Below, piece by piece: positions 24,693-35,041 of a stretch of DNA of 35,168 nucleotides. Origin of the DNA: Devosia sp. 67-54 (GTDB lineage Bacteria; Pseudomonadota; Alphaproteobacteria; Rhizobiales; Devosiaceae); NCBI RefSeq assembly GCF_001899075.1, contig NZ_MKVA01000001.1:1-35168 (forward strand), written 5' to 3'. The first letter of the stretch is position 1, and the number at the start of each line of letters is the position of its first letter. Position numbers and translations under genes: made by a program. The notes beneath the pieces were generated by a model. It saw only the letters and a program-made list of their open reading frames with translations, did no database searches and was not told the DNA's origin.

Positions 24693-25170
24693 GTACGAGG
24701 ACATGGGTGGTCCTGCCATCGAGGCCTACCTGCATGCTGCGATCTCAACGAGTTGGGAACCGATCAAGCAGATCGTGCCCGATGGCCTCGCGTCAGTGCG
24801 GGATGCGCTGCTGAGGATGTGCGGAGAAGGTGCGGGGCTGATCCTTGCGACCGGCGGGACCGGCCCGTCAGCACGTGACGAAACGCCAGAGGCAATGGCT
24901 GCAGTGATCGAAAAGGACCTACCCGGCTTCGGCGAGTTGATGCGCCGAGTGAGCCTCGAACAGGTGCCAACCGCGATTCTCTCGCGGCAGTCCGCAGGCA
25001 TCCGGGGGAAGACCATGATCGTGACACTGCCCGGCAAGCCAACGGCCATCAAGGTCTGCCTCGATGCGGTGTTTCCTGCCGTACCCTATTGTTTAGATCT
25101 TATCGGAGCCGGTCGGATCGATACACATGCATCGGTGGTCAGGGCATTTCGTCCGGCGATGTCTACCTAG
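24646..25170 (+). CDS. mogA: Molybdopterin adenylyltransferase MogA
   Basis: A 174-residue MogA/MoaB-type protein that adenylylates molybdopterin before MoeA inserts molybdenum. The N-terminus KIGILTVSDRASRGEYEDMGG is typical of MogA, and the catalytic region is LATGGTGPSARDETPEA. LPGKPTAIKVCLD near the C-terminus is also characteristic. GTG 24646 has AGGGAGA about eight bases before it; the frame is open further upstream inside mobA but that part is not protein-like. It is the last gene of moaA-mobA-mogA. MoaB-type naming is possible, as the two families are close. Confidence 0.93.
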   Translation: MKIGILTVSDRASRGEYEDMGGPAIEAYLHAAISTSWEPIKQIVPDGLASVRDALLRMCGEGAGLILATGGTGPSARDETPEAMAAVIEKDLPGFGELMRRVSLEQVPTAILSRQSAGIRGKTMIVTLPGKPTAIKVCLDAVFPAVPYCLDLIGAGRIDTHASVVRAFRPAMST

Positions 25171-25750
25171 CCGGTTGGCGGCAATATCCCGGCGATATTG
25201 CACCCGATATCCTCGGATCGATGTTCAAGCGGGATATCTCGAGAACGTTGTTTTAGCAGCGTCGCTCGCCTCGCCAACGGCATTGTCGTAGGCCTCGGCG
25301 CTGAGACCCTCTACGTGCTCGATCATTGCCAATGTCGGCGATGTCGAGGCTGGGTTCGTTCTGATAACCGTTTCTATGGCGCCTTGCACGCGCAGAACAG
25401 TCGAGCTGATCTCGCCATATCTAGCGGTTGCCATACGGCCGCATAGTGAAAATCATCATTGCAGTTTGCTAAGCTCCGCAATCAGGAGGCAATGTCTGCT
25501 TTGGGCCAGAAGTGGACCTCTGTCAGCGGCCGAAAGGTGTTGCCACGGCCGCAACGCAGACCCGCCTTTGTGCCCCCTACTCTACTCCAACGCTCGCTCG
25601 TTCAACGACGACACCTTGCGTCCTATCAGTCAAACGCGCAGATCGGTCCCACGCGTTTTGAAGTGGAGGACACAGTGGTGAGGCAAGTGGGCGTGGTCAG
25701 ATCGATGTCGAGAACGCCGCCGAAACTACGCTACTGCCGCCGATTGCCCC
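25171..25750. other. Gene-poor right end of the island
   Basis: These 580 bp separate mogA from guaA, where related islands usually carry their integrase. I see no integrase or recognisable fragment of one. A 69-codon minus-strand frame (25225-25434) has no ribosome site and no known relatives. The other frames are low-complexity shadows. Positions 25491-25560 read like the dispersed repeat that is mis-called as MSALGQK proteins in rhizobial genomes, with an imperfect hairpin at 25494-25517. A 12-bp copy of the guaA end lies at 25571-25582. Confidence 0.6.
25181..25201 (+). terminator. Hairpin after mogA, possible terminator
   Basis: GCAATAT, a seven-base loop and ATATTGC form a perfect stem 11 bp after the mogA stop. 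The T-run of a classical terminator is missing, so it may act only as an mRNA end stabiliser. A second 7-bp inverted repeat (GATATCC/GGATATC) follows within 40 bp. Confidence 0.4.
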
Positions 25751-25765
25751 CTACTCCCACTCGAT
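25749..25765. repeat. Right attachment-like direct repeat at the guaA 3' end
   Basis: CCCTACTCCCACTC contains the stop codon and last codons of intact guaA. The same 14 bases occur in the same orientation at 7922-7935. The 3' ends of housekeeping genes, guaA among them (GIsul2 is one case I recall), are known integration targets. Confidence 0.8.
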
Positions 25766-27319
25766 GGTGCCCGGCGGTTTGCTGGTTACGTCGTACACCA
25801 CGCGGTTGATGCCGCGGACTTCGTTGATGATGCGGGTGGCGACCTTGCCGATGAAGGCCATGTCGAAGGGGTAGAAGTCGGCCGTCATGCCGTCGACCGA
25901 GGTCACGGCGCGCAGCGCGCAGACGAATTCGTAGGTGCGGCCGTCGCCCATGACACCCACGGTCTGCACCGGCAGCAGCACGGCGAAGGCCTGCCAGATC
26001 TTGTCGTAGAGGCCGGCCTTGCGGATTTCGTCGAGATAGATGGCGTCGGCGCGGCGCAGGATGTCGAGTTTTTCGCGCGTGACGCCGCCGGGTAGCCGGA
26101 TGGCGAGGCCGGGTCCGGGGAACGGGTGGCGGCCGACGAATTTGTCGGGCAGGCCGAGCTCGCGGCCCAGCGCCCGCACCTCGTCCTTGAACAGCTCGCG
26201 CAACGGCTCGACCAGTTGCATGTGCATGCGCTCGGGCAGGCCGCCGACATTGTGGTGCGACTTGATGGTGACCGAGGGGCCGCCGGTGAAGCTCACGCTC
26301 TCGATGACGTCGGGATAGAGCGTGCCCTGCGCTAGGAACTGCGCGCCGCCGAGCTTTCTGGCCTCGGCCTCGAAGGTTTCGATGAACAGCCGGCCGATGG
26401 TCTTGCGCTTGGTCTCGGGGTCGGCCTCGCCCTCGAGCGCGCCGATGAAGGTGTCGGCGGCGTCCACGTGGACGAGCGGAATGTTGTAGTGGTCGCGGAA
26501 CATCGACACCACCTCGTCGGCCTCGTTGAGCCGCATCAGGCCGTGGTCGACGAACACGCAGGTGAGCTGGTCGCCGATCGCCTCGTGGATCAGCAGCGCC
26601 GCCACCGATGAATCGACGCCGCCCGAGAGAGCGCACAGCACCCTGCCCTTGCCCACCTGGGCGCGGATCTTTTCGATCATGCGGGCGCGGTAGGCCGACA
26701 TGGTCCAGTCGGATTTGAGCCCGACGATATTGTGCACGAAGTTGGCGAGCAGCTTGCCGCCATCGGGGGTGTGCACCACCTCGGGATGGAACATCGTGCT
26801 GTAGCGCTTGGCGTCTTCGTTCACGGCGATGGCGAAGGGCGCGTTGGGCGAGGTGGCCACCACCTTGAAGCCGGCCGGCAGTTCGGTGACGCGGTCGCCG
26901 TGGCTCATCCAGACCGGGTAGCGCTGGCCGATTTCCCAGACGCCCTCGTAGAGGGCCGACGGCTCCCTGATCTCGAGGTCGGCGCGGCCGAATTCGCGGG
27001 CGTGGCCCCCCTCCACCTTGCCGCCGAGCTGCAGCGCCAGCGTCTGCTGGCCGTAGCAGATGGCGAGGATCGGCACGCCCGACTGCAGCACCTCATGCGG
27101 GGCGCGCGGGCTGCCCTCGTCCGTCACCGACGCGGGGCCGCCGGAAAAGATCACGCCCTTGGGCCGCATGACGCGGAAGGCCTCGGCCGCCTTGTTGAAG
27201 GGGTGGATTTCGCAATACACCCCGGCCTCGCGCAGGCGGCGCGCAATGAGCTGCGTCACCTGCGAGCCGAAATCGATGATCAGGATGGAGTCGACGGCAG
27301 TCGCTGCTGGCTCTGTCAT
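25751..27319 (-). CDS. guaA: GMP synthase (glutamine-hydrolysing) GuaA
   Basis: A 522-residue enzyme that aminates XMP to GMP. The N-terminal class I glutamine amidotransferase domain has nucleophile Cys88 (AICYGQQ) and the His-Glu pair in FHPEV. The ATP-pyrophosphatase domain has the P-loop [12 protein letters not shown], and the C-terminal dimerisation domain ends in PGTIEWE. The gene is full length although its 3' end is the island's entry point, so insertion regenerated the coding sequence. It is the last gene of the guaB-rsmB-tspO-guaA strand. Confidence 0.98.
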   Translation of the reverse strand: MTEPAATAVDSILIIDFGSQVTQLIARRLREAGVYCEIHPFNKAAEAFRVMRPKGVIFSGGPASVTDEGSPRAPHEVLQSGVPILAICYGQQTLALQLGGKVEGGHAREFGRADLEIREPSALYEGVWEIGQRYPVWMSHGDRVTELPAGFKVVATSPNAPFAIAVNEDAKRYSTMFHPEVVHTPDGGKLLANFVHNIVGLKSDWTMSAYRARMIEKIRAQVGKGRVLCALSGGVDSSVAALLIHEAIGDQLTCVFVDHGLMRLNEADEVVSMFRDHYNIPLVHVDAADTFIGALEGEADPETKRKTIGRLFIETFEAEARKLGGAQFLAQGTLYPDVIESVSFTGGPSVTIKSHHNVGGLPERMHMQLVEPLRELFKDEVRALGRELGLPDKFVGRHPFPGPGLAIRLPGGVTREKLDILRRADAIYLDEIRKAGLYDKIWQAFAVLLPVQTVGVMGDGRTYEFVCALRAVTSVDGMTADFYPFDMAFIGKVATRIINEVRGINRVVYDVTSKPPGTIEWE

Positions 27320-27364
27320 GGCCGGGAAATATAGGCGCCGGCCGGATTGCGCAAGCAGCCGCGG

Positions 27365-27847
27365 CTAGTTCAGCACGGCGATCGCGAGGTTGAGGCTGGA
27401 GGCGAAGGCCACCCACAGCGCATAGGGCACGAACAGCCAGGCGGCCGTGCGATCCTCGCGCCAGCTCGCGGCGATGAAGCCGAGAATCAGCAGCAGGATG
27501 ACGGCGATGATGGCGAACGCCGGCCAGGGCTGGTGCAGCCGGAACCAGATCGGCGACCAGGCCCAGTTGAGCACCATCTGCAGGACCCACAGCACCATGG
27601 CGCCGCTGCCCGGAGCGCGCAGGAAGGTGCGGGCCCCGGCGATGCCGATCAGCACGTAGAGCGTGAACCAGACCGGGCCGAACACCCAGTTGGGCGGGTT
27701 CCACGGGGCCTTATGCAGCGCCTCGTACCACGCATCGGGGAGGGTATTGACGCCGATGACGCCGCCGACCACGCACACCACCACGATGAAGGCGATGGTG
27801 GCGCCCCAGGCGCGCGGACTCCGCAGATCGATGGCCGACGCTGTCAT
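27365..27847 (-). CDS. tspO: TspO/MBR-family tryptophan-rich membrane protein
   Basis: A 160-residue protein with five predicted membrane helices. The family hallmark WNPPNWVFGPVWFTLYVLIG is present, as is the tryptophan-rich stretch NWAWSPIWFRLHQPW. Bacterial TspO proteins bind porphyrins and respond to oxygen or stress in some alphaproteobacteria. The frame is open 12 codons further upstream from a TTG. ATG 27847 gives a normal N-terminus and avoids overlap with rsmB. It lies between rsmB and guaA on the same strand. Confidence 0.93.
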   Translation of the reverse strand: MTASAIDLRSPRAWGATIAFIVVVCVVGGVIGVNTLPDAWYEALHKAPWNPPNWVFGPVWFTLYVLIGIAGARTFLRAPGSGAMVLWVLQMVLNWAWSPIWFRLHQPWPAFAIIAVILLLILGFIAASWREDRTAAWLFVPYALWVAFASSLNLAIAVLN

Positions 27848-27879
27848 GATCGGTGAACGTATAGCGGGCCGATCGGGTT

Positions 27880-29177
27880 TCAAAGCCCCGGAAGACGCCG
27901 CATCAGGCTGACGAAAAACCCATCGGTACCAGTGCGTAGCGGCGTCAGCAGAACGCCGTAAGGGCCGACATGGGCACGGTTTTCCGCCCCTGGATGCAGG
28001 CTCTCGAGCAGGGGCGCCATGGGAACCATGTCGAAGTCGGCATGCCCCGCCAGGAAGGCGGCGACCTGCCGGGAATTCTCCTCATCGAGCACCGAGCAGG
28101 TAATGTAGACCAGCGTGCCGCCGGGCCGCACGTAGCGGGCGCCGTCGGCGAGGATGGCGGCCTGCTCGCCGGCGCGGGCGGCGAGCTGTTCGGCGGTGAG
28201 CTTCCACTTGGCGTCGGGACGGCGGCGCCAGGTGCCCGAGCCGGTGCACGGCGCGTCGATCACCACGCGATCCATGCGGCCGGCGAGGTCGTCGAGCACG
28301 CTATCGCCCGGGGCGCGCACCTGCACGTTGCGCGCGCCGTTGCGCTTCAGGCGGTCGTATATCGGCGCCAGCCGGTGGCGGTCGCTGTCATAGGCGAAGA
28401 TCTGGCCTTTGTTGGCCATGTCGGCGGCCATCGCCAGCGTCTTGCCGCCGGCGCCGGCGCACAAATCGAGCACCTGCTCGCCGGCCGTCGCCCCTGCCAG
28501 GGCGGCGACGATCTGGCTGCCCTGGTCCTGCACTTCGAACCAGCCCTTGAGGTAGCCCTCCTCCACCTGCACGTTCGGGGTGCGGCTGTCGCGCGTGCCG
28601 GCGGCGATGCGCAGGCCGTGCGGGGCGATGTCAGTGGGTTCGGCACCGAAGCGCTCGAGCGCTTTCAGCACCCGCGCCCGGTCGGCGCGCAGCGTGTTGA
28701 CGCGCAGATCGAGCGGCGGCCGGCCGGCCAGGGCGCGGCCCTCGTTGATCCAATTGGCGCCGAAGCTCTTTTCCAGCGACGGCACCGCCCAGTCCGGCAG
28801 ATCGGCGATGACGTGCCCGGGCGCCCCGACCCACGGCTCGTGCCGGCTCAGGCGCTGCACCTCGTCGGCGCTGAGGATCGCCGGCGCATGCGCATCGGCA
28901 GCGAACAAATCGTTGAGCTCTTCGGGGGTGCTGCCCCAGTCGCGCACCGCGACGCCCAGCACCAGGGCACGCGGCGTATCCTCGCCCATTGCGAAGGCGT
29001 GGCTCGCCCGGCGGCGCAGCGCGTCGTAGACCAGATTGCCGATGGCGGCGCGATCGCCCGCCCCGGCGAAGCGATTGTTGAGACCCCAGCTCTTGAGCGC
29101 CTCGGCCACCGGCCGATGCCGCCGGTCGATGTCGTCGAGCACCTCGATGGCCGCCGACAGCCGGCCGGGCAGCCGCA

Positions 29178-29178
<1 letters not shown>
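27880..29178 (-). CDS. rsmB: RsmB-type 16S rRNA (cytosine-5)-methyltransferase
   Basis: A 432-residue RsmB/NOP-family RNA m5C methyltransferase. The N-terminal ~140 residues are NusB-like. The SAM-binding site is VLDLCAGAGGKTLAMAA. Both cysteines of the double-cysteine mechanism are present: DAPCTGSGTWRRRPD and VYITCSVLDEEN. The ATG overlaps the guaB stop by one base (TGATG), so the two are translated in series. The exact target cytosine is inferred from the family; another RsmB/NOP member is possible. Confidence 0.92.
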
Positions 29179-30785
<1,607 letters not shown>

Positions 30786-32066
30786 TCAGGCCGCCTCGAG
30801 CTGGGCCACCAGCTTTTCCACCCGCTCGATATGGGTCAGATGCCGCTCCTCGACGACGAAATTGAGCGTCATGTATTCGCGGCCGGGGCAGAAGGTGCAG
30901 ATGTTGGTCGACTGGTGGAAGGCGCCGCAATAGATCGGCTCGATCATCCATTCGGTCAGCGGGCCCATGCTGCGGTGCGGCGGCACCAGGGTCAGCACCA
31001 GATCGGCGGTGGTGCCCTGCAGGCGCCAGAACTTGTCCGAGATCAGCCATGGCGCGACCTTCTTGAGGCTCCGCATCGCCCGCATCATGGCGAGGATCAT
31101 GAGCTGGAACCTGGTCAGATCCTTGCTCTCGCTCGCCTCCATTTCGGCGTCCACCGCCTTGGCGTAGGTCGCGAAATCGGTGGTGAACGGGAACTTCGCC
31201 TCGAGCGCCCGCACCCGGAAGAAATCGTCGTCCGAGGCGGTGCGCTTGGTATCGAGCATGGTGTAGGCGGCGGTGATCACCTTGTCCTTCACCCGCCGGT
31301 CCTTCTCCGAATGCAGCGCATAGGTGACCAGCGCGAAATACAGCGAGCGCTGCCGCACGCCGAGCTTGGTCGCCAGCGCGCGGATGCGCTGGCGCGGCAG
31401 GGCCAGCGTCTTGAAGTGCAGCGGCCGTTCCTTGGGGTTCACCAGCACGGCGGCGAGCCCCGAGATCAGGGCCATGGAGTAACCGGCGAACGCGCCGCGG
31501 GCACGCTTGATCCAGGCGAGGCGGTTGCCCTTGTCCGACTGGATGCCGTGGTTGGCCGTCTGCGACCGCGTCAGCAGCGCCGCGTCCGACCCCTCCAGCA
31601 GGCAGTGCGCCGAGCGCACCTGGATGATCGAGGCCCGGCCCTGACCGTCCGGCCCGCCCTTGAGATTGGCGGCCATGACGCGGAACAGCGGCAACTCGGG
31701 GTGCTGGAACACGTCCTGGCTGTTCGACAGCCATTTGTCGGGATAGCCGTCGAAGCTGTCGACCTCCTCGACCGAGGTGATGGCGTCGAGGATGTGCTGC
31801 GGGAACGGATAGCCCGGCCGCGCCCCGACGAAGCCGTGCGTCAGCTGCGGCGCCAGCGCCACCATCTGGGCGGTCAGATTGGCAATCGAGGCCTTGTCGA
31901 AATGGCTGCGCGAAAACGCCGTGAAAAAGATGGTGTCCTTGCCCTCGAGCAGGAACCACTGGAAATCCGTGAACAGGGCGTGCGGGTTGTTGCGAACGGC
32001 CTCGGCGGCCAGATCGAGCGCCACCGCATGGTCGGAGGCAAAGCTCGAAGACGAAAAACTCTTCAT
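30786..32066 (-). CDS. WS/DGAT or condensation-domain-like protein of unknown function
   Basis: A 426-residue protein whose overall plan resembles wax-ester synthase/diacylglycerol acyltransferase and condensation-domain proteins. The catalytic HHxxxDG motif is degenerate: RSAHCLLEGSDAALL keeps one histidine (His154) but has Ala for the first and Glu-Gly (158-159) for Asp-Gly. The C-terminal region from GPLTEWMIEPIYCGAFHQS to the end fits the second half of the fold. A CTFCPGREY stretch with two cysteines is unusual for the family. No signal peptide is seen. The ATG lacks a clear ribosome site. It is transcribed divergently from the MFS pair. The assignment is by eye. Confidence 0.7.
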   Translation of the reverse strand: MKSFSSSSFASDHAVALDLAAEAVRNNPHALFTDFQWFLLEGKDTIFFTAFSRSHFDKASIANLTAQMVALAPQLTHGFVGARPGYPFPQHILDAITSVEEVDSFDGYPDKWLSNSQDVFQHPELPLFRVMAANLKGGPDGQGRASIIQVRSAHCLLEGSDAALLTRSQTANHGIQSDKGNRLAWIKRARGAFAGYSMALISGLAAVLVNPKERPLHFKTLALPRQRIRALATKLGVRQRSLYFALVTYALHSEKDRRVKDKVITAAYTMLDTKRTASDDDFFRVRALEAKFPFTTDFATYAKAVDAEMEASESKDLTRFQLMILAMMRAMRSLKKVAPWLISDKFWRLQGTTADLVLTLVPPHRSMGPLTEWMIEPIYCGAFHQSTNICTFCPGREYMTLNFVVEERHLTHIERVEKLVAQLEAA

Positions 32067-32177
32067 TTTGACCCGTATTTTTAGCTGGCTCTACCTACCA
32101 CGACATGGTGCGTGGGGGTCAATCGGCCTATGAGTTTCACGAAAGCGCGATTGTAACATTTTAGCTTGCCGCGCCCT
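32067..32177. promoter_or_regulatory. Divergent intergenic region with nested inverted repeats
   Basis: The 111 bp between the WS/DGAT-like gene and the MFS pair hold TTGACCC (32068-32074) with its complement GGGTCAA (32116-32122). Nested inside are CCACG (32098-32102) and CGTGG (32111-32115). The inner pair could be a regulator site, but no regulator gene is adjacent. I find no convincing -35/-10 pair. Confidence 0.3.
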
Positions 32178-33641
32178 ATGGTTAGGATCATAGCCAATGT
32201 GCCGGCTCCCTTCATTCGCCGCCAAGTTCCTCAAGTGATCCGCCTCACCCCGCTCATCCTGGCCGTCGCCCTGTTCATGGAGAACATGGATTCGACGGTG
32301 ATCGCCACGTCCCTGCCCGCCATCGCGACGGACATCGGGACCAGCCCGATCGCCCTGAAACTGGCCCTCACCTCGTATTTCGTGTCGCTGGCCATCTTCA
32401 TTCCCATCAGCGGCTGGATGGCCGACCGGTTCGGCGCCACCAACATCTTCCGCGTCGCCATCGCCATTTTCGTGATCGGCTCGATCGCCTGCGCCTTCTC
32501 CAACTCGCTGCCCACCTTCGTGGTTTCACGATTCCTGCAGGGCATCGGCGGCTCGATGATGACCCCCGTCGCCCGCCTGGTGCTGATCCGCGCCACGCCG
32601 CGCAACGAGCTCGTCGCCGCCATGTCGTGGCTGACCGTCCCTGCCCTGCTCGGGCCGCTGAGCGGCCCGCCGGTCGGCGGCTTCCTCACTACCTATCTCA
32701 GCTGGCACTGGATCTTCTGGATCAACGTGCCGATCGGGGTGGCCGGCATCCTGCTCGCCACCCGCTTCCTGCCGCCGCCCGAGCCGCGAACGCCGCGGCC
32801 CATCGACCTCGGCGGCTTCTTTCTCACCAGCATCGGCTTTGCCGGGATCATCTTTGGGCTGTCGGTGATCAGCCTGCCGGCGATCCCGCAATGGGCGGGC
32901 TATGTGGCGGTGGCCGTCGGGCTGGCCGCGATGGTCGTCTATTTCCGCCACGCCGGGCGCACCGAGCATCCGCTGCTCGACCCCACCCTGTTCCGCAACC
33001 GGGTGTTCCGCACCGCCGTGCTCGGCGGCAGCTTCTTCCGCATCGGCATCGGCGCGTTCCCCTTCCTGATGCCGCTGATGCTGCAGATCACCTTCGGCTT
33101 CACGCCGTTCGAATCGGGGCTCACCACGTTCGTTTCGGCGTTCGGCGCCATCATCTCGAAATTCGGCGCCACGCGGCTCTATGCCCAGTTCGGCTTTCCG
33201 CGCGTCCTCGCGGTCACGGCGCTGCTCGGCTGCGTGTTCCTCGCCATCAACGGCTTCTTCACGCCCGCGACCAACCACTACCTGCTGATGCTCTGCCTGT
33301 TCGTCGGCGGGCTGACGCGCTCGTTCTTCTTCACCGGCGTCAACAGCTTCGGCTATGCCGACATCAGCGAGGCCGAGGCCAGCCAGGCCACCGCCATCGC
33401 CGCGGTGGTGCAGCAGATCAGCGTGGCGCTGGGCGTCGCCGTCGCCGGCGGTATCCTCGAGGCCAGCACGCAGATCCGCGGCGGCCCGCTCGATCTCGTC
33501 GACTTCCACATCGCCTGGTTCATCGTCGCGGCGCTGGCCACGGTGAGCGCCATCCAGTTCCTGCGGCTGCCGCCCGACGCCGGCGCCAATGTCTCCGGCC
33601 ACCAGGTCAAGCCGATGCCGAAAGCGGAAGCCGTCGCGTGA
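32178..33641 (+). CDS. MFS drug-type transporter, DHA2 family (first of pair)
   Basis: A 14-helix major facilitator of about 487 residues. The DHA2/EmrB features are MENMDSTVIATSLPAIA in helix 1, GWMADRFGATNIFRVAI after helix 2, RFLQGIGGSMMTPVARL in helix 4, and GPPVGGFLTTYLSWHWIFWINVPIG (motif C region). It should export hydrophobic compounds against protons; the substrate is unknown. No EmrA-like adaptor is nearby. The start is uncertain: ATG 32178 gives a 19-residue leader, while GTG 32235 matches the start of the second copy. The stop overlaps the GTG of the next gene. Confidence 0.93.
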   Translation: MVRIIANVPAPFIRRQVPQVIRLTPLILAVALFMENMDSTVIATSLPAIATDIGTSPIALKLALTSYFVSLAIFIPISGWMADRFGATNIFRVAIAIFVIGSIACAFSNSLPTFVVSRFLQGIGGSMMTPVARLVLIRATPRNELVAAMSWLTVPALLGPLSGPPVGGFLTTYLSWHWIFWINVPIGVAGILLATRFLPPPEPRTPRPIDLGGFFLTSIGFAGIIFGLSVISLPAIPQWAGYVAVAVGLAAMVVYFRHAGRTEHPLLDPTLFRNRVFRTAVLGGSFFRIGIGAFPFLMPLMLQITFGFTPFESGLTTFVSAFGAIISKFGATRLYAQFGFPRVLAVTALLGCVFLAINGFFTPATNHYLLMLCLFVGGLTRSFFFTGVNSFGYADISEAEASQATAIAAVVQQISVALGVAVAGGILEASTQIRGGPLDLVDFHIAWFIVAALATVSAIQFLRLPPDAGANVSGHQVKPMPKAEAVA

Positions 33642-35038
33642 GTTCCCGCCTGGTGCCGTTGATCCTCGCCGTCGCCCTGTTCATGGAGAACATGGATTCG
33701 ACGGTGATCGCGACCTCGCTGGCCGACATCGCGCACGATATCGGCTCCGAGCCGATCGCGCTGAAGCTGGCGCTCACCTCCTACCTCGTGGCGCTCGCCA
33801 TCTTCATTCCGATCTCGGCGTGGATGGCGGACCGCTGGGGGGCGCGCAACGTGTTCCGCGTCGCCATCCTGATCTTCATCGCCGGCTCGATCGCCTGCGC
33901 GGCCTCGAATTCGCTGCTCACCTTCGTGCTGTCGCGGTTCCTGCAAGGCTTCGGCGGGGCGCTGATGACGCCGGTGGCGCGGCTGGTGCTGGTGCGGGTG
34001 ACGCCGCGCAACCTGCTGGTCGACGCCATGGCCTGGCTCAGCATCCCCGGACTCATCGGCCCGATCGTCGGGCCGCCGGTCGGCGGCTTCATCACCACCT
34101 ATTTCAGCTGGCACTGGATCTTCCTCATCAACGTGCCGATCGGGCTCGCCGGCATCGTGCTGGTGACGTGGTTCCTGCCCGACTGGTCGCGCAACGCGCC
34201 GCGCCGCATGGATTTTGCCGGCTTCGTCATGACCGGGCTCGCCTTCGCCGGCTGGGTGTTCGGCATTTCGGTGCTGACCCTGCCCGCCCTGCCGCTGAGC
34301 GTCGGCTATGTGACGCTGGCCGTCGGCACGCTCGGCTGGATCGCCTATCTGTGGCATTTCCGGCGCACCCAATATCCGATCCTCGACCTCCGGCTGTTCC
34401 GTTTCCCGCTGTTCCGCGCCACGGTGGTGGCCGGCACCTTCTTCCGCCTCGGCACCGGCGCCATGCCGTTCCTGTTCCCGCTGATGCTGCAACTCGCCTT
34501 CGGGATGACGCCGTTCCAGAGCGGCTCGATCACCTTCGCCACGGCGGTCGGCTCGTTCGCCGCCAAATTCGTGTCGGAGGCGATCCTGCGCTGGCTCGGC
34601 TTCCGCATCACGCTGATGATCGCCACCTTCATCACCGTGCTCGGCCTCGTCGCCATGGGCATCTACAGCCCGGCGACGCCGCTCGGGGTGATGCTGCCGC
34701 TGCTGGTGATCACCGGCTTCTTCCAGTCGATCTTCTGGACCGCCACCAACGCCTTCACCTTCGCCGACATCGAGGACAAGGACGCCGGCCAGGCGACCGC
34801 CATCAGCCAGGTGGCGATCCAGCTGTCGCTGGCGTTCGGCGTGGCGCTGGGCGGCGGCGTGCTCGAGGCGCTGCGTCTCACCCATGGCGGCGAGCCGCTG
34901 CTGGGCGATTTCCACGTCGCCTTCTACGTCATCGCCGCGGTGGCGCTGATCGCCACGATCCTCTTCGCATTCCTGCCCAAGACCGCCGGCCAGCACCTGA
35001 CGCGGCATGGCCGCGCGCTGGAGGCGGTGGCGAAGTAA
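33638..35038 (+). CDS. MFS drug-type transporter, DHA2 family (second of pair)
   Basis: A 466-residue paralogue of the preceding transporter, aligned end to end with it: both begin LILAVALFMENMDSTVIATSL, and GPPVGGF, SWHWIF and NVPIG recur in register. It starts at a GTG that overlaps the stop of the first copy (GTGA); the frame is open for over 300 codons further upstream, but that part is antisense-like shadow. The two copies are strongly diverged in the C-terminal half, so the duplication is old. Whether they act alone or as a pair cannot be told. Confidence 0.94.
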   Translation: MSSRLVPLILAVALFMENMDSTVIATSLADIAHDIGSEPIALKLALTSYLVALAIFIPISAWMADRWGARNVFRVAILIFIAGSIACAASNSLLTFVLSRFLQGFGGALMTPVARLVLVRVTPRNLLVDAMAWLSIPGLIGPIVGPPVGGFITTYFSWHWIFLINVPIGLAGIVLVTWFLPDWSRNAPRRMDFAGFVMTGLAFAGWVFGISVLTLPALPLSVGYVTLAVGTLGWIAYLWHFRRTQYPILDLRLFRFPLFRATVVAGTFFRLGTGAMPFLFPLMLQLAFGMTPFQSGSITFATAVGSFAAKFVSEAILRWLGFRITLMIATFITVLGLVAMGIYSPATPLGVMLPLLVITGFFQSIFWTATNAFTFADIEDKDAGQATAISQVAIQLSLAFGVALGGGVLEALRLTHGGEPLLGDFHVAFYVIAAVALIATILFAFLPKTAGQHLTRHGRALEAVAK

Positions 35039-35041
35039 GCG

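Noticed and set aside
25459-25809. Plus-strand frame beginning MQFAKLRNQEAMSALGQKW
   Set aside because: It resembles the spurious MSALGQK proteins called from dispersed repeats, and it runs antisense into the guaA end.
32627-33637. N-terminal 337 codons of an 803-codon frame fused to the second MFS transporter
   Set aside because: This part is an alternative frame of the first MFS gene. The real start is the GTG at 33638 in the GTGA overlap.
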